Assembly: GCA_960531495.1 (NCBI GenBank)
Contig: OY482866.1
Span: forward strand, 8,534,207-8,598,206
From: Zeus faber
Taxonomy: Eukaryota > Chordata > Actinopteri > Zeiformes > Zeidae
Reading direction: 5' to 3'
DNA: 64,000 nucleotides
Shown in pieces: positions 1-12,409 of this stretch. The position numbers and the translations under genes are program-made. The notes beneath the pieces are model-generated. The model saw only the letters and a list, made by a program, of their open reading frames with translations, was not told the origin of the DNA and did no database searches. How positions within the stretch are numbered: position 1 is the first letter of the stretch; the number at the start of each line of letters is the position of its first letter.

Positions 1-140
1 TTATTATTATTATTATTATTATTTATCTGCATTACTAAACTGCATGCATGGTTATATTCATACACAGCCACATAAAAAAAGTTATTTGGGATAAGCTAAA
101 TGTAGTGGTTTCCCTAAAGCCATGTGAAAAAACCATTATA
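1..140 (+). repeat. Interspersed repeat copy headed by (TTA)n, inverted partner of 8268-8411
   Basis: A TTA run (about 1-23) is followed by roughly 110 bp of complex sequence. That sequence reappears in reverse complement at 8268-8411 with about four mismatches over 105 aligned bases. Both copies carry the trinucleotide run at the same end, which suggests a mobile element with an ATT-type tail or an inverted duplication. The left end is cut by the window edge. Family unknown. Confidence 0.75.
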
Positions 141-194
141 CTTCATATTTAAAAAGATGCTCCGGATGCCAGTTCAAATAAAGAAAAGTACAAA

Positions 195-610
195 GATGAG
201 ACAACATCACAAATGACACAAGATGAGAAAAAATAACAAAATAGCATAACACAAGACAAGATAAACCAAGATTAGATAAAATAACACAACATGGGATCAG
301 ATAATAGCACATAATGTCAGATAAGATAAATAACACAACATGAGATAAGATAAGATAAGATAATATCAGTTAAAAAAACGTAATATAGCATCACATCAAA
401 AAGGCGAACGTGACATGAGGTAAGATGAGATAAAGTAAGATAAGTGCAAATAATATGAAATAACATATTTAACATGAGATAACACAACATAACATAACAA
501 AACACGAGGCAGGATGAGAATGTAGGAAAATCCTTTATAAATCCCCAGGGAAATTCAGCGGGTACTGTAAACTGGTTTATAATAAAAAATAAAATGAACA
601 ACAAAAACAC
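195..610 (-). repeat. Degenerate GATAA/ACAAC pentanucleotide tract, decayed relative of the 18-20 kb satellite
   Basis: The stretch is built from imperfect GATAA, GACAA and ACAAC words, with a clean GATAA run at about 344-362. Its minus-strand translation gives the same LSCLVL/LSDIILS-type periodic peptide as the satellite at 18261-20030, so it is an older copy in opposite orientation. No coding function is implied. Its right edge is diffuse. Confidence 0.6.
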
Positions 611-3203
<2,593 letters not shown>

Positions 3204-3261
<58 letters not shown>

Positions 3262-3262
3262 T
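3204..3262. repeat. (AAT)n microsatellite
   Basis: About 19 uninterrupted AAT units. A C-rich run follows at 3369-3392. Both lie just 3' of the hmx4 stop codon. Confidence 0.95.
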
Positions 3263-3466
3263 TTCGGTGGGGAAAGTGGCACATGCGTATCTTGAAATAG
3301 CCTATATGTGATTTAAAAATAAAATAAAATTTAAAAAAAGATGTGTGACCCTCTTATGAGAAGCAAGTCCCCCCCCCCCCCCCAACCCCCCCAGAAAAAA
3401 GATGACTGTATTGTCACCAAGTCAGTGGGTGTTGACATCCCAGCCAGTCAGAGCCTCCTTTTGGAG

Positions 3467-4971
3467 TCATGATCCGTCCGAGTCCAACAGGCTGAAATAC
3501 TTACCGGCGTTGGAGAAGTAGATGTAAGGCGCGGTGTTCGCGGTGGGGTACATGACGGGGAAGTGCACTGGTAGTAAGCATCCGCCCAGTAGACCTCCGC
3601 CGCCTCCACCGGTACCATCCTTGTAGAAAGTCTGCAATTGCACGTTTTTCCCGGCGTCCAGGGCATAGTGGTCCGCGGCCCCGGGCCCCTCCAGCTCCAC
3701 GGTGAGCTGCCGCTTCAGCTTGTTGCGCCGGTTCTGGAACCAGATCTTCACCTGCGTCTCGGTGAGCTGCAGGGCGCGCGCCAGGCACGCGCGCTCGCCG
3801 CTGCTCAGGTAGCGCTTCACGTCGAACGTGGCCTCCAGCTGGAAGATCTGGCGCTTGGAGAAGATGGTGCGCGTCTTCTTTTTCACCGCCGCCGCCGCCG
3901 CCTTGGCGTCCGCGTCTGTTTGGGGGCCCGCGTGGGCGTGAAGCTCGGACGCGTCGTCGGAGCTGTGCGCGCTCTCGGACCGCGGCAGCGGCGAGTCCGT
4001 CTGCAGCAGCAGCGCCGCGCCGTCGCCGCGCGCGGCGGGCGCACCGCGGTGGGAGCCGTCCGAGCGCACTGCGGAATGAAGCGGTGGCGACAAACGAGAA
4101 GACCGGTTGTGAAGTGTTTCTGAGCTGATTACAAGTCTTAAAAAGAGGTTTGCGTCGAGTTCGGAAGCAGGGGAAAAAAAAAAAATTGATTGTGATAGAT
4201 TACACGAAAGTTAGTTTAGAGGAGGGAGACCGATTTATAGCCATCGGGCGAATTAAATCCCGTGACTATGAGGAATAATATCAAATATCACTTTTTGGAC
4301 TAATACCTCGATATCGACAATTTGACGATATTTTGGGGGGGGGGGTGACTATCATTAGACGTCACGTGCAATCACACGAGTACGGTGCAGTGAAGGATGA
4401 GGGCTGTGCAAAAACAAAGTCTAAAAGAGAATAAAAAAAACTAAAAAAGTAATAATAAATCGGAAAAAAAATATATGCACCAAGAAGCAAGAACGTGAGC
4501 ACACAAAAATGATTCGTGTGTGCGTGCGTGCGTGCGTGCGTACAGTAGTGCAACGGGCAATACTATGTACAGTCGGTCCGCAGATTATATAATAATGTCA
4601 TGTGGACGCTGTGACCGACATGGTAGAGGCGCTGATCGGAACAGCTCGTTCAAAACAGTTGCATGGCTGTGAGCTCGTCGCCTCATCGCGATACCGCAAG
4701 AACAAAGATACATTTAAAAAATTAAATTGAAATCGCAGGCGATTATCGACGACGAGTCTCATACCGCGACGTCGACGTGACACCGACCGCTGCAGACGGA
4801 CTCACCTTGATCGCGGCGCGCGCTGTCGGAGCCGTGTCGCCTCCTGGCGCCGTGCTCCTCCCGGGGTTGGAAGGGGTTCCTACCGGCACCGCTCTGCTTC
4901 AGGTTCAGGATGTTGTCGATGGTGAAGGCAGATGAGGCGTGAGTCCGACACGGGATGTCCTCTTTGTTCAT
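3467..4971 (-). CDS. hmx4: hmx4 (SOHo-type) homeobox transcription factor, two exons
   Basis: Exon 1 is 4971-4806 and exon 2 is 4068-3467: 166 + 602 nt, or 255 codons plus TGA at 3469-3467. The start ATG (4971-4969) opens MNKEDIPC and is followed by the HMX-type N-terminal motif [10 protein letters not shown] (about residues 16-25). The donor reads CAAG/GTGAG and the acceptor CCGCAG/TGCG. One leftover base in exon 1 completes a codon in exon 2, so the frame closes exactly. The homeodomain is at about residues 118-177, from [10 protein letters not shown] to NRRNKLKRQ, with recognition helix [10 protein letters not shown]. The RTIFSK start and the NKLKRQ end point to the Hmx4/SOHo subtype; hmx1, hmx2 and hmx3 have NKWKRQ. 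From family knowledge it is a nuclear DNA-binding factor of eye, ear and cranial sensory development, lost in mammals but kept in fish and birds. Its tandem neighbour is hmx1. Symbol inferred from the homeodomain and linkage. Confidence 0.9.
4069..4805 (-). other. hmx4 intron
   Basis: A 737-bp intron with GT donor (4805-4804) and AG acceptor (4070-4069). It contains an A run near 4172, a G run at about 4336-4345 and a short TGCG repeat at about 4518-4541. I see no other gene inside. Confidence 0.85.
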
Positions 4972-5152
4972 CGTCTCTGTAATTCCGCGAGATCGGTTGG
5001 TGATGATGACGACGACGACGACGATGGTGATGTTTATGGCGATGGTGATGAGGGGGGATCCTAAATCCCAGAGCAGGTCCGTCCTGGTGTGGCGCTCCAA
5101 GCACCATTGCTCCAGGATGGGGACTGGAGCTCCGTAGCTGCTGCGCCCTGGT

Positions 5153-5197
5153 CCAATCACCCGGAAGGAAGACTGAGGTTCAGCAGCCTGTGATTGG
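5153..5197. promoter_or_regulatory. Inverted pair of CCAAT boxes upstream of hmx4
   Basis: CCAAT is on the plus strand at 5153-5157 and on the minus strand at 5197-5193 (ATTGG on plus). They lie about 180-225 nt upstream of the hmx4 start codon. Paired CCAAT elements are typical NF-Y sites in vertebrate promoters. No convincing TATA box is seen nearby, and the transcription start is unknown. Confidence 0.4.
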
Positions 5198-5822
5198 TGA
5201 GGTCGCTTTGCAGAGTGACGCCAGACGCTCCTCGGATGAGGGCGGGAAGCGCACTACGTTGAAAAGTTACCACTTTTTTTTTTTTGCAGTTAACGCTTTT
5301 CGGTCTGAGCGCAGAGGTGATCCCCTATTTGCGTAATGCACACAAATAGATAGGCCCATCTATTATTCATCGGCATTGGTTCCACATGGTAAGCAAGATC
5401 AACCTTTTGTTTTATGTTTTTTCTTTTTGGATTTGTTTGTCATGCAGCGGCCTCCTGGGCTCATCCTTGAGATCCATTCATGTAATATCTCCCTACTACT
5501 CTGCTTTGCACAGTAAATGAAGAACAATGTCGTTCTGCAAATAAATGGGTTTTATAATGGAAAAACGCATCCTAGGCCAATTGCGTGAACGTCTGATCAA
5601 ATATAAACAAAGGCAGTGTTTGTGTTCCCAGAGGGCCAAATGGCGGCTGCATCAGCTACAGCCTCTATTTAAGAACGAAAATGGAAGACATGGGGTGATG
5701 TGTGACGAAATATTTTATTCACAAGTGGATATTAGAGTGTACAAAAGTTTGTATGAAACCTTAAAAAAAATGTGACAGGCAAACCATAATTCATCGCGTG
5801 ACTCGTTTGCACATGTTTTATT

Positions 5823-5891
<69 letters not shown>

Positions 5892-6085
5892 TAATCATAC
5901 AAATTCAAAAATATTATCATTATATATTATTATACATATTTTCATCTTGTAATTTTTTTAATAGAAAAATCATACAAATTTAAAATGGTGTCAAGTGGCC
6001 TGCAGTATCTCCAGGGTCAGGCCTAAGGTTCGACTTATTTTTTAATTGTTCATCCAGTGTCCAACGTGTCAATTCAACCTCGACT
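5198..6085. other. hmx4-hmx1 intergenic region with (AAT)n microsatellite
   Basis: An AAT run occupies about 5827-5889. A short GC-richer patch near 5170-5260 belongs to the hmx4 promoter side. The rest is AT-rich unique sequence without a recognisable gene. The compact spacing means hmx1 3' sequence and the hmx4 promoter share this region. Confidence 0.5.
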
Positions 6086-6091
6086 TTTATT
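6086..6091 (-). terminator. Candidate AATAAA polyadenylation signal of hmx1
   Basis: AATAAA on the minus strand (TTTATT on plus) lies about 10 nt beyond the hmx1 stop codon. This would give a very short 3' UTR, so a more distal site may be the real one. Confidence 0.35.
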
Positions 6092-6100
6092 TACACTTCT

Positions 6101-7391
6101 TCACACCAAACCAGTCATTTGTGATGTCAGGAAAGACAAGTGCGTGAGGTTGCTCAGTGGGTAGTTGAGAGCACCAGGGAATCCGAGCACGGTCGGAGAC
6201 ACGGGAGGCAGGTTGGTCAGTGCGGAGTTCTCATGGTACAAGATGGGCACCCGGACTATCCTCTGGCCGGAGGAGAAGGGCGTGACCCCGGCAGCGGCGG
6301 CCGCGGCAGCGCCGGCCTCCAGCTCCGCGGCGATCTGCCTCTTCCACTTGTTCCTGCGGTTCTGGAACCAGATCTTGACCTGGGTCTCGGTGAGCTGCAG
6401 GGAGGCGGCCAGGCCGGCCCGCTCCGAGCTGCCCAGGTAGCGCTTCACGTCGAAGGTGGACTCCAGCCGGAACACCTGGCTGCGGCTGAACACCGTGCGT
6501 GTCTTCTTCTTGCGTGACGCCCTCGCGTCGGCGCAGCCGTCGTCCCGACCCAGGCAGAAGGAGCGGCTGTCCCGGCTGTCTTCGTCCCTGCCATCCGTCG
6601 AGCAGCAGCCTCCGCCTCCTTCGCCGTCGTCCGGCTCGTCGGTGTCGTCCGCAGGTCTCGGTAAAGTCGGGGAGTCCCGGTGGGGACTGGCGGACAGGGG
6701 ACACCGGTGTGACTCCGTTGGGTTCCTGGGATGTTGCTGTAGGCCTGGTGCAGGGTAACCCACGAGGAAGTCATTGTAGTAGTAGTAGTAGTAATTAAAA
6801 TAAAAATATATATTTAATAATAATAATAACAACAACAATTTTAATTTCAAGAAACCCATTGTCACGGTGCACTGCCTGTCTTAGAAAGCCCTTACATCCT
6901 TATCATAACTGCGCCTTTTACGCACGCCACAGAAGTCCCTGGAGCCCAAAAGGTAGTGTATATATATATATTATTATAATTATTCTTTATTTTTTATTTT
7001 TTTGTGAACTATTACAAAAGTTATTGCATGCATCTGGACAGGCGACTCCAGGGTGTAGTTTTATCCCCATGTTGCCAGGAATCCTTTGCACCTCCCACCC
7101 ATCCGTCCCCATCCAAGACCGTTTGCACCTTACGGTGTGGATGGAATAAGGAGCACACACATGACATGACTCACTTATCAGACCATAGGCGGTGTTGGGG
7201 GACGTCCCGGACCATCCCAGTGTCTCGGTGTGGTTTACCGGTCTGGTCTCCGGTCCCACAGAGAGCTGGGGCTCCTCCACGGAGCCCCTCGCGCTGGTCC
7301 GTGTGGAGCGAAGTAGATTCTCAATGAAAAACGACGAGCCCCTCGCGGGGGACCGTGGGTACGGAGACGTCGGCGCTTTATCTTCGAGCAT
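6101..7391 (-). CDS. hmx1: hmx1 homeobox transcription factor, two exons
   Basis: Exon 1 is 7391-7175 and exon 2 is 6744-6101: 217 + 644 nt, or 286 codons plus TGA at 6103-6101. I start at MLEDKAP (7391) because it is followed by [11 protein letters not shown] (about residues 19-29), the N-terminal motif typical of HMX1/3. The donor is ATAA/GTGAGT. The acceptor is CACCAG/GC, the first one in matching phase. An acidic stretch ([11 protein letters not shown]) lies at about residues 104-115. The homeodomain is at about 151-210, from [10 protein letters not shown] to NRRNKWKRQ. After it comes [13 protein letters not shown], and the protein ends in SQMTGLV, the HMX1-type C-terminus; HMX2 and HMX3 end differently. 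From family knowledge HMX1 is a nuclear repressor of eye, external-ear and cranial sensory development that binds CAAGTG-type sites. Helix 1 reads [16 protein letters not shown], unlike the usual VFQLESTFD-KRYLSS. Confidence 0.93.
6745..7174 (-). other. hmx1 intron
   Basis: A 430-bp intron between GTGAGT (7174-7169) and CACCAG (ending 6745). It carries a TAG run near 6776-6793 and AAT/AAC units close to the acceptor. The open frame into the intron on this strand is not coding. Confidence 0.8.
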
Positions 7392-7506
7392 CTCGGGCTC
7401 CTTCCCTCCTGCCTCTCGGTGAGAATCTGAGTTAGAGAGACATTTCTGAGAATACACCCCTTCCCGGCCGTGCAAGGTCTTCTTCAGCCGTGTGTGGGAA
7501 TATACA

Positions 7507-7545
<39 letters not shown>

Positions 7546-7800
7546 TGTGTGATCCACGGCCAGAAAACGAGGGGAAATGACGGCAGAAAAAAAGCACCGA
7601 ACCCGCGGAGATCCTACTCCTCCACTGTGGGATCATCGGTGAGACCCCCTCCCTCCTTCTCTCCCTCCTTCTCTCTCTCTCCCTCTCTCCCTCCTTCTCT
7701 CTCTCTCCCTCTCTCCCTCCTTCTCTCCCTTCCTCTCTCCCTCTCGCCCTCTTTCTCTACCCCCCCCCCTCCCCCCTCCCCTCGCTCTCTCTCTGTCTGA
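7392..7800 (-). promoter_or_regulatory. hmx1 5' flank with (GT)n and a long polypyrimidine tract
   Basis: The region directly upstream of the hmx1 start codon contains a GT run (7509-7551). A CT/CCT tract of about 160 bp (7636-7798) follows, purine-rich on the gene strand. Such mirror-like tracts can adopt non-B structures and are common in vertebrate promoters. No TATA box recognised. The promoter role is inferred from position only. Confidence 0.4.
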
Positions 7801-8267
7801 TGCTTTATTTAGGTCAATTAGGGAGCAGCGCAAGCCGGAGACGCAGCCATGTCCCCGGGCACGGAGGAGCCAGAGCAGCTCCGTGCGCGCTGTAGAATGG
7901 CACAGTACCGCCTGTTGGTTATATCTGTCCACGCACCCCGGCAATGTGCGAGAATGACAGCGCGTTCGATTCGGGGATTGAACTCCGTAGCATCGAATTA
8001 AGTCGAATGGAATGGAATTGAATTTCTTCCATCAATTCCTCTGACCAGATAGGGGTGTTGGCTCGATCTCCAACGGTAGAGTATATAGGCAATTCTCAGA
8101 TCTAAGACAATAACTTTATTTAGTTGTATTATTATTATTATTTTTAAATTTAGTATGCCTTTTGGAAAGTATATATGAGATTTTATTGTAAAATCTCATA
8201 AATACTTCCCCCTGGTGTATAATAACAATAACAATAATAATAATATAATGACAATGACAATAATAAT
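7801..8267. other. Gene-free stretch
   Basis: GC-moderate unique sequence up to about 8000 passes into AT-rich sequence with scattered AAT and AAC units. No gene recognised. Confidence 0.4.
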
Positions 8268-8387
8268 AATGATAATGTTTTTTTCACATGGCTTTAGGGC
8301 AACCACTACATTTATCTTATCCCAAATAACTTTTTTTATGTGGGTGTGTATGAATATAACCATGCATGCAGTTTAGTAATGCAGAGA

Positions 8388-8411
<24 letters not shown>
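8268..8411 (-). repeat. Inverted second copy of the repeat at 1-140
   Basis: The reverse complement of this segment matches 1-140 at roughly 96% over 105 bp, and both copies border an AAT/TTA run. The pair flanks the whole hmx4-hmx1 block. Boundaries are estimated by eye. Confidence 0.75.
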
Positions 8412-8475
<64 letters not shown>

Positions 8476-8556
8476 GTAATAATAATAATAATAATTATTA
8501 TTATTAGTAGTAGTAGTAGTAGTATTCTTATAATAATAATAATTATTATTATTACT
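8391..8556. repeat. Compound (AAT)n/(AAC)n microsatellite with AAT/ATT switch points
   Basis: AAT units, then AAC units, then AAT units are followed by ATT and AGT units. Two AAT-to-ATT switches (around 8494 and 8541) make perfect small hairpins. Confidence 0.9.
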
Positions 8557-10000
8557 CAAGTTTGTCGCCCTGTCATTTAATGTGATCATTATTTGGACAC
8601 TGTTCATGGTTATTATTTTATCACCTATTCTCAGACGTTATTACTCCTGGTTTTCACTTATTTCCGTTCGTTTGCAAGCACCAAATTCTCCATGAAATAT
8701 AATTTATGCGTATTTTTAGTGTTTTCTTTACACTAATTGAACCATCGTCCGGCGGCAACAGCTGACACTGGAGATTGAAGTTTTAAATCTTCACTCATTG
8801 TCAACTGTTGCCGTCGCGAAAATGGAAGTTAGGGAAAAACCTCCTCAAAGAGTTTGTATGCTCTCATGTTGGAGATTTTATTTCTATATCTATTTCAATG
8901 AATATAATATTTATTGATTCTATTTTGAGAAAAGTGGACGCTCAACAACTCTCCGTGGCTCTTCAAGGAAGGTTTTACTGGATCAGAGGTGTCGCCCAAA
9001 AGAATCCTCTCTCATAACACAGTTTATATGAACTTTTCTGTTTCTGTTTTATTGTTTAAAGGGTGTTTTTCTTTTTTTTTCTTTTTGTTTCGAGCACCAG
9101 TCCCTCAAAGTGCACCCAAATAGTATATTACTATATTTTAATAGCTCACAGGGAGGCAGTTGAACACGCGTATGTTTATTTTGGATACATAGAATACCAT
9201 GCCTATCAAGCGTCAGTATGATTTGTTTATTTACACTTTATTTCTGTTTATTTCTGTTTGACTTTTTCAATGTTTGGTTTATTTTTCTTCTGCTTCAGAG
9301 CTTTTGGTTGGGTTAATTTGCTGTTCAATAGAGAATTTGAAAAAAATAAATAAATAAATAAAAATAAATAATATATATACATAACATAAATAAACTTCAA
9401 TAAACCTAACAATGCAATATATGACCCCTTGGACAATAAAGTTTTGCACCATAACTGGACAGAACATTTGACAGCAACGTTGGGGTAGAAAAAGTTGTAA
9501 TTCTTTTCTCAATGCTTGAGAAACTTGCATAGGAAGAAGAAAAAAGAAAAAAAAGGAAAAGTAAAATAAAACTGAAATGTTGCCTTTAAACTCAGCGTGC
9601 GGTTCAGAATTCAGACCCTTGCTTGGCCTGAGTTCCCGGAGAAAAAAGGTCCCAGACCCCGCCCTGTGTTTATCTCATGGACTCCATCCAAACAATAATT
9701 CACACAGACATGTTTTCGTGTGAACTGGAGGCAACCTAGAAGTGATCTCATTCCATTTCTGCCCCCATCACCAAAAGAACAACTCTTTATGTCCTTTATT
9801 GTCTCACATTGTACGATGCAAACCCTGCTTTTTTTTTTTTCTGGAAACGTTATCTTTCCTTCGGGAACTAATTCGAAAAAAAAAAAAAAAAAAAGAAGAT
9901 CCCGATCTCAATGGGGCTTTACCTGTATAAATAAAGGACAAAAATAACGATGGAGTTCTAAAATATGTTGGTCGGAGAAATGATCTAGGTTCTAAGATGG
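8557..10000. other. Gene-free AT-rich stretch
   Basis: Mostly unique AT-rich sequence with an A-rich tract at about 9536-9570 and an A run at 9876-9894. No gene, RNA or recognisable element. Confidence 0.4.
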
Positions 10001-10046
10001 GATAAGATAAGATAATCACTTTATTAATCCCCGCAGGGAAAAAATC
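10001..10046 (-). mobile_element. LINE 3'-end remnant with (TTATC) tail
   Basis: On the minus strand the sequence reads CCCTGCGGGGATTAATAAAG followed by TTATC units. This is the conserved end and pentamer tail seen in many fish non-LTR elements. The element at 51077-51540 shows the same order, with reverse transcriptase coding upstream. Only the last few dozen bases survive. Confidence 0.5.
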
Positions 10047-11900
10047 CAGGCGTCTGACTGCGATGATCGGTGGAGCCCAGGTCGGAGAACAAGATAATTA
10101 TCAAATCGAATAATCCCCTTCATCGTTCACGGTGGACATAAAACGCACGGGTAGCATCTCTTGTGCATTGTTATTTTCATTTGGGCAGCTCGTCCATCAT
10201 GGATCCCTCCCTGGTCTCATCCAGATGTTGTTCCGTCCCCGTGTCATTAGTTCCGCGCACGCTTGTCCCCCCCCCCCCCGTCCTCGTCGCTGATGAGCAT
10301 CCAGGGAAGCGCATTCACAGTCCTCCCGGGGAACCCCTCGAAGACGAGCGGCAGTAATAGGTCACCGCGGCGGTACGGGCGGCTGGGGTCAAGGCCGCAA
10401 CCCACAATGCAATAGTGGATGCGGGGTCGACGAGGGCCAGACATCTTGGATCGGCCTTTAGCGGGAGCGGTCAACCAGAAGGCCCCTAATGCTGCCTCCG
10501 AGCGTGGGGCCATTGACGACGCTGACTGATTTCGCGGGGCCGTGGCCCCGCGTCTCACGTCGAGTGCTTTCAACCCCCACCCCACCCCCCCCCCCAACCA
10601 CCCCCCACCCCTCTTTTTTTTTTTTTGTCAGCTCACACCAATTTAGGCCGTTTTTGTTCAAACTTTAAGATGTATTTTCCCTGGAGAGCCCTCTTTAATC
10701 TGCCTCGCGGTGCTCTCTCTCGAAAGAAAAAAACAAACCCTCCAGATCACAACCGTTCAGGGTGACACATACCTCTCCCGCTTAATCCCCCCATTACCTC
10801 TCACCCCGGTGCACGCACGGCCGGCCCGATTCATCCGGACAGGCCAGAGAGGCGCTCTTTGCGTTGGCCTCCCGATCCTGCATATCGCTCGAAATCTTGC
10901 GGTGGAAACCGCGGCCCGCCGACCGGCTCGAAGGAGAGACCTCGCCCACCCCCACCCCCCCACGCCCCCACCTTTTTTTTTTTTTTTGTGACGTTTAAGT
11001 CTGAACTTTAAGCAGAAGGGCCTGGAAAGGTGGCGCGCGGAGGGGAGGGGGTGGCGCTCTGTGGCATGATCTATTAATGCCAGTTTGTTTAACCCTTTAA
11101 CAGCAAATTAACCCCAGTCACAGCCAGCTCATCAGTTCAGCACAAAGAGGAAAGGCTTGATATTTTAAGCATGTCACAGCTTAATGCCACCGCCCCCGCC
11201 CCCCGGGGGGAGCCCCCACCCGCCTACAACCGCCGTGTCCCCCCACTTGTCTCACCACAATACCAGATCAGCCGCTTTCCAAGCAGGAGAACACGGGCGC
11301 AAGACTTTGAAAAACAAACCAACCCCACTGCTCCGCCGACGCACATATCTGCTCTTGTAACGTGCGCGGGGACTCTTTTTTTTTTTTTTGCGTGTTTGCT
11401 TTCCCCCGCACAGTGAATCGGCGTGGAGGCTTTGGGTCTGCGTGCCTCCACCTTTGAAGCTATGGCTTTAGCAATCATTAGCTCTTTCCATGTGTGCGAG
11501 CCAAAGCGAGAAAGGTTAATCACATGAGATAAGTGCAGCCGCCAGCAGGTACAATATACACAGGAAGCTGTATTATCCCTCCAGGGCTGGAACAAAGGAG
11601 CACTTCTGATGGATTACAGGTCCGCCGCGAAATACCTCAGCTTATGGGGCATCAGATCAATGAGCCAACATCAGCATTAGTTCCCCCGGCCAGACTCGCA
11701 CTCCATAATTTCACTAATGCCTTTGGCTGGAGCCTGTACCGGGAACCCGGGTCAACCGCTTCCATGTTTCTTCTCCGTCCGTGGAGGGAGGGGAACGCGG
11801 TCCCACGCCCCGGCGCTGTGGTGTTTGTGTGGAAAAAATGAATTTACAGTTGCAGTGTTCTGCGTTGAGCAATGGGTGAATGAAGAAACCCGCCCCCACA
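10047..11900. other. Gene-free stretch, candidate regulatory sequence
   Basis: This is mostly unique sequence of higher complexity and GC content than its neighbours. Short homopolymers occur (C run near 10267, T runs near 10614, 10973 and 11375). The segment at about 11090-11720 is rich in TAAT/ATTA words and repeat-free, which resembles the non-coding elements usually found around homeobox genes. No conservation data are available, so this is inference. Confidence 0.3.
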
Positions 11901-12032
11901 CACACTATCTCTCTCTCACAAACATTCTCTTTTTCTCTCTCACACACACACGTTCTCTTTCTCACTCTCTCTCTCACACACACACACACACTCTCATTCT
12001 GACTCTCTCTCACACACACATTCTCGTTCTCA

Positions 12033-12072
<40 letters not shown>

Positions 12073-12113
12073 CTTTCTCACTCTCTCTCACACACACACA
12101 CACACACAGGAAT
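11901..12113. repeat. Compound (CT)n/(CA)n low-complexity tract
   Basis: Alternating short CT and CA blocks make up about 210 bp. This explains the HTHT/SLSLT frames. No function inferred. Confidence 0.9.
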
Positions 12114-12367
12114 CAGAAATCGCGTGAGAAAGAGGCAGAGTACACTCAAGGTGCACTTCAGAGTGCACTGCCCCCCAAGGTCAAAGCACTTCTGTCATAT
12201 TAGCTTATACACGGGGCCCATATTTTTCAATAAATCATGGCCCTGGAGGAGGGCCGTGTGGGAGCCATTACCGCTCGGTGCAGGCCCGTGAGCTTGACTC
12301 GTCTCCCTCCTGCAACATCACAATCTGATGGAAAACAATGCATCAACCTTGTGTTTAGTATGAGATA

Positions 12368-12409
<42 letters not shown>

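Noticed and set aside
3638-4123. Open frames antisense to the hmx4 homeobox exon (and likewise 6140-6798 over hmx1)
   Set aside because: They are shadows of GC-rich coding sequence on the other strand and show no domain of their own.
6101-7391. Assignment of this gene as hmx3 or hmx2
   Set aside because: The C-terminus ([13 protein letters not shown] and SQMTGLV) is HMX1-like, and the neighbour is the SOHo/hmx4 type. HMX2 and HMX3 form the other pair.
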